From contig CAOLHI010001659.1 of NCBI GenBank assembly GCA_948474755.1, positions 124,001 to 188,000 on the forward strand: 64,000 nucleotides of DNA. The letters are read 5' to 3'. The notes below the pieces were generated by a model that was given only the letters and a program-made list of their open reading frames with translations, searched no databases and was not told where the DNA came from. The DNA is from Ctenosaura bakeri (lineage: Eukaryota; Chordata; Lepidosauria; Squamata; Iguanidae). Below are positions 49,294 through 58,884 of this stretch, one piece after another. Every line of letters starts with the position of its first letter. Within the stretch, counting starts at the first letter, position 1. The position numbers and the translations under genes were made by a program.

Positions 49294-49815
49294 AGTCCAG
49301 ACCTGAAATGGAATGTGAGAGCCCTCAAGGAGGTGTCTCCAGGAGAAGAGGGCAAAATAGATGGCCATGGCTTCTTTTTCCCCAGATAAGCCAGTTGTGT
49401 TGTGGTTCAGAGAATTTTTTTTAGAAATAAATGCGCGTGGTTTTAGATGGTTGTCTGTATCTTCTCGTAGGAGAGCAGCCCCCATGGCAAAGTCAGAGGC
49501 ATTGGCTTGAATTATAAATTCTTTGGAAGAATCAGGGAAAAAGAGAAGGGGCTCAGAGGTGAATTTTTGTTTTAGAGTATCAAATGCCATCTGGCATTTT
49601 TCAGTCCAACTGATGTGGTTGCTTCTGCTAGCCTTGGTGTCTGTTGTTTTTTTCAAGAGGTCAGTGAGGGGGAGGGCAATAGTTGTAAAGCCTTCTATGA
49701 AGTTACAATAGAAGTTTGCAAAGCCAAGAAATTGTTGGAGCTGCTTTCTAGTTTTAGGGACCGGTCATTTAAATATGGTGTCAATTTTGGCAGGGTCCAT
49801 GTTCAGGGTACCTGC
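49294..49815 (-). pseudogene. Gypsy copy 2 pol: RNase H / RT connection
   Basis: Reverse strand, 49656-49258 and upstream. It reads SWTEKCQMAFDTLKQKFTSE, then QANASDFAMGAALLRED and RAFISKK. NMDPAKIDTIF marks the end of RT near 49800. The element is 5'-truncated there. It joins directly to 47108-48768 when the solo LTR is removed. Confidence 0.8.
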
Positions 49816-49879
49816 ACACATAGATGTAAAATCATCAAGAAGCATACTTCAAGCTTGGAGTTACACAATGAACTCCAGC

Positions 49880-50640
49880 ACCCCTCCTCCTTTAATCCAT
49901 GATTATAAGGCACAGAAACAGGGACGAGAGTCTCTCATCTCTGTATAAGGCACTGGAAGACCAATTAAGTTTGCCATTGCAATCTCTAATTAATTCCATA
50001 ATTGACTCTGGCAAGGCTCCTGAGAATTGGACCAGAACAAACATAACTTTGTGATCCAACTGATCCTAGGAAGTATAGGCCAATATCTCTCTTGAATAAT
50101 GATTACAAGATTTTTGTCTGGATTTTAACTGGGAGGTTAAAAAGAATATTGAATACAATAATATATGAAGACCAATGTTAATTTTTACATAAAAGACAGT
50201 TGAGAGAGAATACGAGATGTTTAATCAATATCTTGAAGTTTCTAGAGACTCATAATAAAAAGCAAGCAGCCATATTTTTTGGAGGCAGAAAAAGCTTTTG
50301 ATAATGTTCCTTGGACTTTCATAATTGAGCTTCTTAAAGATGAACTTTGGTCAATTTTTTTTTTAAAGTGAATGACTGTCATTTACTCAAACCAAAAAGG
50401 ACAGATTGTAGTTAATTGGGTGGGGTGGAGGACTGATTTTTGTGATATATAAAATGAGACTAGACAGGGATGTCTGCTGTCCACACTGCTGCTTATATTG
50501 ATTTTGGAAGTACTTAACATTATTTTCAAATGTGAAAAGAAGATTAAAGCATCACCATTAAGAAACATGTTTTCAAGTTCAGAGCAATTGCAGATGATAT
50601 TGTAATTATTTTATAGACTCTATTAGAAGGGGCAGATGTT
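49880..50640 (+). mobile_element. L1 LINE, internal RT fragment
   Basis: Readable in changing frames: DSGKAPENWTRTN, KYRPISLLNNDYKI, an EDQ...LHKRQLREN block, then TRQGCLLSTLLLILILEVLN and a decayed ADD region. Neither ORF end is present. Confidence 0.7.
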
Positions 50641-51287
50641 TTTCTTAAGATGATGAGCAAATAGCAAATAACCAAGATATGAAGAGAGAAGGTCAGAAAA
50701 GTTAAAGCGCAGAATGAACTCAGGCTTGCCAGAGACATTAAAAACAAATAAGAAAGGCTTTGTTATATATGTCCGTAGCAAAAGGAAAAACAAGGAAATG
50801 ATAGGGTTACTAACAGGGGGAACAGAGAAGGCGGAACTACTCAACACCTTGAATGCCTCAGTTTTCTCCCAACAGGATAGAAGTATTCAACCTGGGGGGG
50901 TGATGAGCAGGTGAGGAAGGGGGGGAATGCAGCACAGAACAGGTAGAGAAGTAGTACAAGAATACCTGGCTAAACTAGATGAATTCAAGTCTCCAGGTCC
51001 AGATGAATTACGTCTAAGGATATTAAAAGAACTGGCAGAAGTCATTTCTGAACCACTTACAATAATCTTTGAGAACTCATGGAGAACAGGAGAAGTCCTA
51101 GCAGACTGGAGGAGGGCAAATGTCGTCCCCATCACAAGAAGGGGAAAAAAGAGGGCCCAAATTATCAGCCAGTCAGCCTGACATCAGTACCAGGAAAGGT
51201 CCTAGAGCAGATGATTAAACAGTCAGTTTGTAATTAGAAAGGAGTGCTGTAGTCACTAGAAGTCAACACGGATTTCTCAAAAATAAC
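50641..51287 (+). mobile_element. CR1 LINE, RT N-terminal part
   Basis: It matches the reference ORF2 from QNELRLAR to SQHGFLKN (50705-51287), with [20 protein letters not shown] and [20 protein letters not shown]. It is interrupted at 51288. Confidence 0.85.
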
Positions 51288-51575
51288 GGAGCACCAGGCA
51301 GCACAGTGTTCACTTTCCCCACTTGCCCCCATCCATCAATTTTCAAATAATAAGTGATCTAAAGGATACAATGTAGCAGCAATTAGCACTATTTAACATA
51401 TGTGATATATTCCAGCCTTCAGCTATGGTTACATATATTTTAAGCTGCTCACGAAGCTTGCTAAGCATATACATTCAAATACTCAGTGCTAAAGCCCTCA
51501 GATGATTTCCCCCCTCCCTTTTCTCCTAAACATTATGACAGGGATACTTTGCAACAGTTCAGTGATCAGTAGGAG
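51288..51575. mobile_element. Unidentified ~288-bp insertion in CR1
   Basis: CR1 sequence breaks after CTCAAAAATAACG and resumes at AGTAAGATCACTAGTTTAG. The insert has no coding frame, and no obvious inverted ends, tail or target duplication. It could be a short non-autonomous element or filler DNA. Confidence 0.4.
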
Positions 51576-52225
51576 TTAGGATGAGTAAGATCACTAGTTT
51601 AGTAGATGGTGGGAATGTTGTGGACAGTTATTTGGATTTTAGCAAAGCTAATAAGGTCCCACACGATATTTTGATTAGCAAGCCAACCAAATATGGAATA
51701 GATTGAAACATGGTCAGATGGATTTATAATTGGTTGGAAAACCATGCTCAAAAAGTTGTCAATGGTTGTGCTTCATATTGGAAGGAGGTCTTGAGTGCCA
51801 CAGGGCTCTGTCCTGGGGCCAACACCCTTCAATATTTTTATCAATGGTTTAGATGATGGGGTGGATGGAATCCTTATCAAATTTGCAGATGACACAAAAC
51901 CAGAAGGGATAGCCAACACATTGAACAAAATTCAAAAGGACATTAATAAGCTAGAAAACCAAGCTGAAATTAATAAAATAAAATAAGTAATAATAAAGTG
52001 AAATGCAACATTCTACATTTGAAATACATAATAAATAATGAAATAATTAATTATAAAATGAAATTTGGTGGAGACAAATGTAACATTCTACATTTAGGCC
52101 ACAAAAGCCAATGCATAGGTACAGGATGGGAGATACATGGTTCAGTAGTACTACATTGTGAAAAGGATCTTAGGATTATTACAGATCATGAGCCAGTAGT
52201 GTGATGCTGCAGGAAAGAAGGCAAA
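51576..52225 (+). mobile_element. CR1 LINE, RT core
   Basis: Contains [20 protein letters not shown] and KFADDTKPEGIANT (the catalytic FADD). A short segment including AAATGCAACATTCTACATTT is duplicated near 51999-52018 and 52076-52095. It ends at GTGTGATGCTGCAGGAAAG, where a reverse CR1 begins. Confidence 0.8.
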
Positions 52226-53130
52226 TGCTATCTGAGATTACTTCTGTCAATTCTTTTGATACCTTCTGATATAGTTCATCTGGCTCTGGAGTCTTTAATT
52301 GATTTAGAATAGGCAGGTGTTCCTGTACTACCTCTTTACTTATACTTTGCTGAATTTCCCCTATCACATTGTTTGCTTTGCATTGTTTAGAGTTCAAGTT
52401 CATCTTGTTCATTTCCCAGGCTCTGTGCATTAATGTAGAGACATCTCAGACCATGGGTCATTCCCCTTAGCTGCTCCCCCCCACTGTTGGATTCTTGTAC
52501 TATATGCTCAATTTTCCCTATAACATTTATAGCAATAGGAACAGCAGTTACATTTCTGTACTGCTTATCAGTGCTAAGCACTCCCTAATCAGTTTATAAT
52601 GTGTTTAGCTAACTGCCCCCAACAAGCAGGGTATTCATTTTACCCAATATGGAAGAATGGAAGGCTGAGTCAACCTGGAGCCCTGCAGGATCGGACTCAC
52701 AACATTGTGGCTGCAGTACCAGCATTTAACCACTGTGCCATTTGGGCCATTATCTCCAGCACTTGATGAACTTTTGCCCTCAATACTGTCTCCTACATAA
52801 CTCAGTTTAAAGCCCTTCTGGTAAGGTTTGTGAGACTCTCCACAAAAACTTTCCTGCCAACTGCTGTGATCACTTGCCAGAAATCACTTGCCAGAAATCC
52901 ATCTTCATGAAACCATGGACCATGGTCCAAGAAGCCAAACTGTTTCTGGTGGCACCATCTACATATCCAGTGGTTAATCTCCAGTATTTTTCTTTCCTTT
53001 CCTGAGGTGTATCCTTCAACTGGAAGAAGAGATGTAATTATAAGCTGTGCATTAAGATCCTTGAGCTTCCTAGCCAGAGCCTCATGATCCCTTATGATCT
53101 CCTGAAGGCAATTCCCCATTTCCTCAGTAA
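52226..53130 (-). mobile_element. CR1 LINE, reverse, internally deleted
   Basis: Reverse strand: mid-RT (52226-52375), an internal deletion, the ORF2 start (LRCLYINAQSLGNEQDELEL, 52485-52420), a SINE, and the ORF1 C-terminus (52745-53119). In ORF1, EINHWICRWCHQKQFGFLDH shows the Trp that became a stop in the reference copy. Confidence 0.8.
52592..52744 (-). mobile_element. tRNA-like SINE
   Basis: On the reverse strand it starts with a TGGCACAGTGGTTAAATGC A-box-like sequence and has GAGTCCGATCC as a B-box-like element. The SINE body follows (GGTTGACTCAGCCTTCCATT, TACCCTGCTTGTTGGGGGC). It is inserted within the CR1 between ORF1 and ORF2. Confidence 0.65.
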
Positions 53131-54940
53131 AGCCAAGTATTGAAGGACCATGCTTTTGTACACTGGCTATACACCATACTTTTTGGAAAGTATGGCCATA
53201 CTGATTGGAAAATGACAGAAAACTAGCTGCACCTATAGTTTAAGAGTGAAAGGTAGAGGTTGATGAGGAATTAAATAATTCATGCATTAAAAGGAGTGCC
53301 CCCAAGTACTCATGGTTCCTCTGGGAATGAATCCAGCTTGCTTGATTCAGGCATAGACCTTCTCTTCCTAGAATCAAGATAAGGTAGCCACAGTGTTGTC
53401 ACACCTGCCATACGTCTGGCTAACAAAGTTTTGTTTGAAGTGGCATGCTAAGGCAAATCTACACACCAGGTATAGATGTTTATATGCCAGGTGGAATATT
53501 TTAGTTCATTTGTGAGCATCTTTCTGTGGTGGTAAAGTTAGATGTAGTGTGACCAAACTTCTCAAATCCATAGGTATTTCCAGATTGTTGCAGTTCTCAC
53601 ACAGTCTCCTGTGGTTTCTCTCTAGATATAGTGCCTGAAAGGTTGAACTATAATGGCACTATTGCTGTGGGGTTTGTTTCCCTCTGGAGACATATCTCCT
53701 GGCCATACACATACTTTTTCTATATACAATGTCCTGCGGTCCACTCAGCAAGTGAGACATATGTATGCATTGGGGTGGTGGTAGTGATGCAGGAAGGGAT
53801 GAACAGAACAACGGAGTAGTTTTTACAAATTCCCCATGAGGAAAGGTTTCACTCTTTGGAACTGAAAATATATATAAAATTATTTATAAAATATAAATAT
53901 ATAAAATTTTATTTTATATATTTATATAAAATATAAAATTATTGTTTGGAGAAAGTGGGTAAGCATTCCCGTAATATTAGAACCTCATTGAAGCTGAGTG
54001 CTGGAAGATTCAAAGTAGACAAAAGGGTAAGTTAATACTTTACACTGTGCATAATTATAGTTTATACTTTACACTGTGCATAATCAAATATGGAATATGG
54101 AATTCACCTACAAAGTTGTAGGATGGCCATTAATTTAGAAAGCTTTAAAGTAGATTAAATAAATTCATGGAGGATAAGGCTATGAATGCCTCCTAGTCAA
54201 GACTGTTTTATAATATCTCCAGTGTCAAAGTAAACATCTTTCTGCATACCAGTTGCAGGCAAACACAGTCATTCATGTGCTGTTCTGAGTTTCTTATGAG
54301 CGTATGGTTGGCAACTGTGTTAACAAACTGCTGAACTAGATAGATCTTTGGTCTAATCCATGGCTTTTCATATTTTATTAACATATTTTAGACTGGGATA
54401 TATAAAGCTGTAGATTCAGATGGTTTCTGTTTCTCTTTTGGGACAGTGAGCTGATGGTGGCAGCAGCACTGGGAAAATGGCTTATGCTTTATACACGGTG
54501 CTGCTTCAGCATATGTACTCTATCCAGAAATCCATGGGCATAGTAGAAGACTGGATGATGAGTTTTCATTGTACAAATACAGCACCACATTGTTCTTAAA
54601 GTCCCTTTAATAACAATGCCTTAAAAACTGCATTATAGTGGTTGTTTTATATAATCTGTAGGTGGGAAATGGCTTACACAACTGTTCTTTTTTCTGAAGC
54701 ATGATATGCTTCTAAAAGCTTTGTAGATTGCTAAAAAGCAAATCAGGATGCAATTTGCAGTAGCTCTCCAAAGTCTAAGGCTGTGATCTTTCCATACAGT
54801 ACTGCCTGAGATCCTATAACTGGACATGACAAGATTTGAGCCTGGGATTTTCATGTTGATAATTAAGACAGAGTTTAATTAGAACATAATACTTTGAATG
54901 AAATGTATGACATTTTAATGTTTTAATATTTTTATTGTAG
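53131..54940 (+). other. ZPBP: End of the last ZPBP intron
   Basis: No gene. It holds an AT-rich palindromic block (53866-53943) and a 20-bp direct repeat, TACTTTACACTGTGCATAAT, at 54036 and 54065. A degenerate repeat-like stretch ending GAACTAGATAGATCTTTGGT lies near 54333. It ends in TTTTTATTGTAG, the splice acceptor. Confidence 0.5.
53866..53943 (+). repeat. AT-rich inverted repeat
   Basis: Arms of AAATATAAATATATAAAAT type face TTTTATATATTTATATAAAA. This is a potential cruciform made only of A and T. Confidence 0.7.
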
Positions 54941-55032
54941 TGATTTGCAGTCCAGGATCATACAACCCTCATGAAGGAACTCACTGCCTTCAATGCAACA
55001 AAAGTTTGACATATGGAGCAAAACATTGTTAA
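54941..55032 (+). CDS. ZPBP: ZPBP last coding exon with stop
   Basis: It starts after TTTTTATTGTAG and completes the phase-1 codon left by the exon at 27658 to give Val. It then reads [20 protein letters not shown] and SLTYGAKHC, ending with TAA at 55030-55032. The CxPGxY...CxxC...YGAK.C layout is the conserved last part of the ZPBP/Sp38 cysteine-rich domain, which is probably disulfide-bonded in the acrosome. All cysteines I expect are present, so the gene looks functional here. The exact phase match over a 27-kb intron supports that both exons belong to one gene. Confidence 0.82.
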
Positions 55033-55105
55033 CAGAATGCCAACTTTGTATTTACTAGAACTTTATTTATTAATAATACAAATAAACAATTTTTCAGAAC
55101 TCCAG
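55033..55105 (+). terminator. ZPBP: ZPBP 3' UTR with poly(A) signal
   Basis: AATAAA lies at 55081-55086, 49 bp after the stop codon, so the 3' UTR would be only about 70 bp. A T-rich stretch follows near 55087-55110. Confidence 0.6.
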
Positions 55106-55493
55106 TTTAATATTATGTCAGTGTTTTGGTTAATATTGTTTGCAGAAAAAATTGAAACCAATCTTGTTCCCCATTAGTATTGCATACTTTTAGGGTGCAA
55201 TGTTTTTCATTTTATCTCTAACAAGTGGAGCATCATCCCAATATCTCTAATTTTTAGCAAGCTCCAGGGTTGCATATAGGGTTGGAACTATTGAAAACTG
55301 GATTCAGATAGCTACTCAGCCCTGATGGTTGCTGGAAGAATACTTACACAGATCTCAATTTCATTTTATTTCCTTAATATTTGTTAAAATGTTTCTGAAG
55401 CATAATCTGCCTTGGAGTTCTTATGCCTAGAAAAAAAATAGGATACTTCCAAGCATGTTTCCTTAATCTTCTTGTTGGTGTACAAATGTGGAA
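55106..55493. other. Downstream flank, nothing recognised
   Basis: AT-rich unique sequence with no gene or recognised repeat. Confidence 0.4.
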
Positions 55494-55888
55494 CAGTAAG
55501 GCCTCCACTTTTGTGGAGGTTAGGCGTGTAAGAGACCCCCACAAAAGTGGAAAAACCTCAAGTAAAAATAAAAATTGTGAAAATTGTTTTGTTTCTGGGT
55601 TTTTTACCTGAGAACACTTCTCTGGGAATTTCTAGGACCTCCAGGACAATTCTATGGTCAACATCTGGTGGAATTGGGCCATAGAGTCATGCTGGAGGAC
55701 CCAACAGTGCTAGAGAACTATTATCTCTCTAGGTCCTCCAGCATGACTCTATGGCCCACTTCTGCCAGAAATGGAGGACCTAGAGATTCATAGAGAGAAT
55801 ATATATTTTCTTTGGTGGGACAAATGCAGTAAAATCTGCAATTATCAAATTCATGAATGTTGAACCCATGAAAGCAGAGGGCTGACTG
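55494..55888 (+). mobile_element. Tigger/mariner-like MITE
   Basis: The left end CAGTAAGGCCTCCACTTTTG and the reverse complement of the right end, CAGTCAGCCCTCTGCTTTCA, are related inverted repeats. TA follows on the right and AA precedes on the left. The interior has a second inverted pair (GGGCCATAGAGTCATGCTGG at 55676; CCAGCATGACTCTATGGCCC at 55739). There is no transposase. Confidence 0.6.
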
Positions 55889-56590
55889 TAAATATTGTTT
55901 TTGAACATGGAATTCTATTTGCAATCAGAAACAGCCTTTCTCTCAGGCATGATGCTTTTACGATTGAAAGACTTAAAGAAGAAGGCAGTTTCATATTGCA
56001 AACACAGCTTGTAACTTCAAGTCCAAAAAACCACTTTCTGCATTTGTAAATAAGTTTAATGTAATTGTGGGACAAGTTAACATTGTTCTGTTCTTTGTCC
56101 TGATCCAGTTGATCAACTCTGAGCTTGGCATTTTGAAAGTTAGTACTGATTTCTCTTACATTCAAAGCTTGCATATTCATTACAATGAAGGAATTTGTTT
56201 TACAATTTTATCCCTCTTCTTGTATGGATGACATAGTCTGCATCCTTTGAAATAAATGGACACTGGCATATATACAATGCCTTGCAGAAGGATTCACCCC
56301 TCACTGCTACAGCCTGCAACTGAAGTGAATTTGTCATTATAATCATTTGATATATACACAGTATTCAGCACTGTAAAATATATTTATTGTGGCACAAAAT
56401 TTGAGTAAACAAAAACAAAGTGGTACTTGCCAGTTGTTTAATTTTTTTGGCCCCCATTGAGATAACACACCTAAATGTGTTTTGTTGTAATCCCCTGCCT
56501 CTAGAAATGGTTTAATATAGTCCACCCATATGCATTCCCAATGTCTCATGAATCCAGATTAAACACACCTCTTCTTGGAAGGTTCTAGAG
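55889..56590. other. No gene; possible DNA-transposon remnant
   Basis: ACAATGCCTTGCAGAAGGATTC near 56274 resembles the end of a Tc1-like element known in vertebrates, but no matching second end was found. Confidence 0.3.
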
Positions 56591-56734
56591 CAGTGGGTCT
56601 TAACCTTTTCTTTACTGGGGACCCTCTGTAAATATAATTTGTTGTCAGGCATTCCCAAGACTTAAGACTTAAATATTTAAAATTAGATTGAAATTTATTT
56701 AAATATCTATCTATCCATCTATCTACTTATTTTA

Positions 56735-56942
56735 TTAAAGGCTTCTGAAGGCTAGGATTCAAATCTCTGTTCAGACACTATTAGGCAAGTCACATTCTCT
56801 CAGCCTCAGGGGAAATCGAAGGCAAACACTGTCTAAACAGATCTTCCAAGAAAAACCCAGTACCTGTGACAGGTTCACATTAGGGTTGCCAAAAGTCAGA
56901 ACTGACTTGCAGGCACACAACAACAAAATTCCACTAACAGGG
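56735..56942 (+). mobile_element. SINE with BovB-like tail, forward
   Basis: AAGTCACATTCTCTCAGCCT, then a body and AGTCAGAACTGACTTGCAGG CACACAACAACAAA. The tail resembles the BovB 3' end, so it was probably mobilised by BovB proteins. The head is tRNA-like but truncated. Confidence 0.65.
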
Positions 56943-56964
56943 AGAGGTTCTTTCTATCCATCAT

Positions 56965-57130
56965 GTCTCTCTGCTTTAAAAACTGACTTATGGGGACCCT
57001 AAGGCAAACGTATCACGAAAGTTTTCTTAGCAAGCTTTGTTGCCTATGCTTGTACTGAGGCTGAGAGAATGTGACTTACCTGAGGTCTCCGAGTGAGTTT
57101 CCATGGCTGAGTGGGAATTCAAACCCTGCC
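56965..57130 (-). mobile_element. SINE, same family, reverse
   Basis: GACTTATGGGGACCCTAAGG at 56983 is the reverse tail, and GAGGCTGAGAGAATGTGACT at 57058 is the reverse of the body. It forms an inverted pair with 56735-56942, with a spacer of about 25-40 bp. Confidence 0.65.
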
Positions 57131-57322
57131 CTCAAGAGTCATAGTTTGGGTACATGCACACACCTGCCACCGTGTCCCTTTCATTAGGGACACGAACAGA
57201 AGGGGGTGTCACAACTGCTTCCCTGCTTGCAAAAGAGGGAGTAGTTTTGGCACTAGCACTTCCCCCACTGCTACTGCCCACAGACCCCCAGGGGTTCCTG
57301 GGCCCCAGGTTAAGAACTGCTG

Positions 57323-57762
57323 TGCTTGAGTATGTATCTTGGATTTGTTTGTCTTCACATATAAAGAGGAACATTTCCATAATTTTCTCCCTAACACAGG
57401 AGAAAATTAATATTTCTGTACTGTTTTGACCCATTATTTGCATGACATAAAAGAGTTTTGAAAAATTCTGTGCAAAAATGCCAGTGGTTTTGTACCAAAA
57501 AAAAAAAAAATCATATAAAGCACTGTTTTCAGAAGGATTTTTTAGCAAACCCATAAACATTGCACAAAACCTTTTCTTTTAAAATATTTTTTTTATGTGA
57601 AAATGTAGTTTTTTACACAAACCCCACAATTCTGCTAAAACAATTCACTGGTTCCAGAAACTCAAATGCAGAAAACACAATTTTGTACAAACCATGTGTT
57701 TCTTGAAACTTTTTAATGTAAAAAATTATTAAAATAGTGCAAAAAGGAAAGAAAGGAATGCC
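57323..57762. other. No gene recognised
   Basis: A/T-rich sequence with an A-run at 57497-57510. No recognised element. Confidence 0.4.
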
Positions 57763-58884
57763 ATGAGCACTAAAAGTCAATATGGGTTTCTCAAAAACAA
57801 CTCTAATCTTACCTCTTTTTAAGATAGAGTTACTAGCTTGGTAGATGAAGGGAAAGATGTGGACATGGCATATCTTGATTTCAGAAAGGCCTTTGACAAG
57901 GTCTCCCATGATATTCTTGTGAACAAGCTGGTAAAATGTGGCTTAGACAATGCTGCTGTTAAGTGCATTTATAACTGGTTAACTGACCAAACCCAAATGG
58001 TGCTCACCAATATCTCCTCTTCATCCTAGAGAGAAATGACTAGTGGGGTGCCACATGGATCTGACCCAGGCCCAGTGCTATTCAACAGCTTTATCAATGA
58101 TTTGGATGAAGGAGTAGAAGGGATTCTTATTAAGTTTGCAGATGACATCAAATTAGGAGGGGTAGCTAACACTTTGGAGGACAGGATCAGAATTCAAAAT
58201 GATGTTAACAGATTAGAGAGCTGGGCCAAAACTAACAAAATGAATTTCAACATGGAGAAGTGTAATATACTGCACTCAGGCAGAAAAAATGAAATGCACA
58301 GATACAAGATGAGTGACCACAGGTTTGACCACAGTACCTGTGAAAAAGATCTAGGATTCTTAGTAGATCAGAAGCTGAACATCAGTCATTGGTGTGATGC
58401 AGCAGCTAAAAGGCCAATACTATTCTGGCCTGTATCAACATACGTATCATTTCTAGGTCAAGGGAAGTAATAGTACCACTTTATTCTGCTTTGGCCAGAC
58501 CCCACGTCACATACTGTGTCCAGTTCTGGACACCACATTTCTAGAAGGATATTGACAAGCTTGAATATGTCCAGTGGAAGGAAACCAACATGGTGGAAGG
58601 GCTGGAAACCATGCCCTATGAGGCTTAGGGAGCTGGGTATGTTTAGTCAGGAGAACAGAAGATGAAAATGTGACTTGATAGCTATGTTTAAATATTTGAA
58701 GGGATGTCATAAGGAGGGTGGAACAAGTCTGTTTTCTGTTCCAGACACTAGATCATGGAGCAATGGCTTCAAACTTCAGGAAAAGAAATTCCATTTAAGC
58801 AGGAAGAACTTCCTGATGGTAAGAGCCGTTCAATAGTGGAATGCATTGCCTCAAGAGTGTGGTGGAGTCTCTTTCAAGATTTTT
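57763..58884 (+). mobile_element. CR1 LINE, RT to 3' end, left part
   Basis: It covers CR1 ORF2 from QYGFLKN to the C-terminus. It reads DVDMAYLDFRKAFDKVSHDI and, after a TAG at 58027-58029, MTSGVPHGSDPGPVLFNSFI and KFADDIKLGG, then the C-terminal end with frame changes. It breaks at GGAGTCTCTTTCAAGATTTTT, where an L1 was inserted. Confidence 0.85.

Larger units (their letters stand above)
56591..57322 (+). mobile_element. hAT-like non-autonomous element carrying two SINEs
   Basis: The ends CAGTGGGTCTTAACC (56591-56605) and GGTTAAGAACTGCTG (57308-57322) are 15-bp inverted repeats with one or two mismatches. Flanking 8-mers TTCTAGAG and TGCTTGAG match at 6 of 8 positions, as expected for an aged hAT duplication. 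There is no transposase. Confidence 0.6.

Noticed and set aside
52592..52744. tRNA gene
   Set aside because: It has A- and B-box-like sequences but no cloverleaf and no anticodon arm I can fold; it is a SINE head.
53631..53819. 62-codon ORF as small gene
   Set aside because: Length is within chance for this composition, with no start context, homology or neighbours supporting it.
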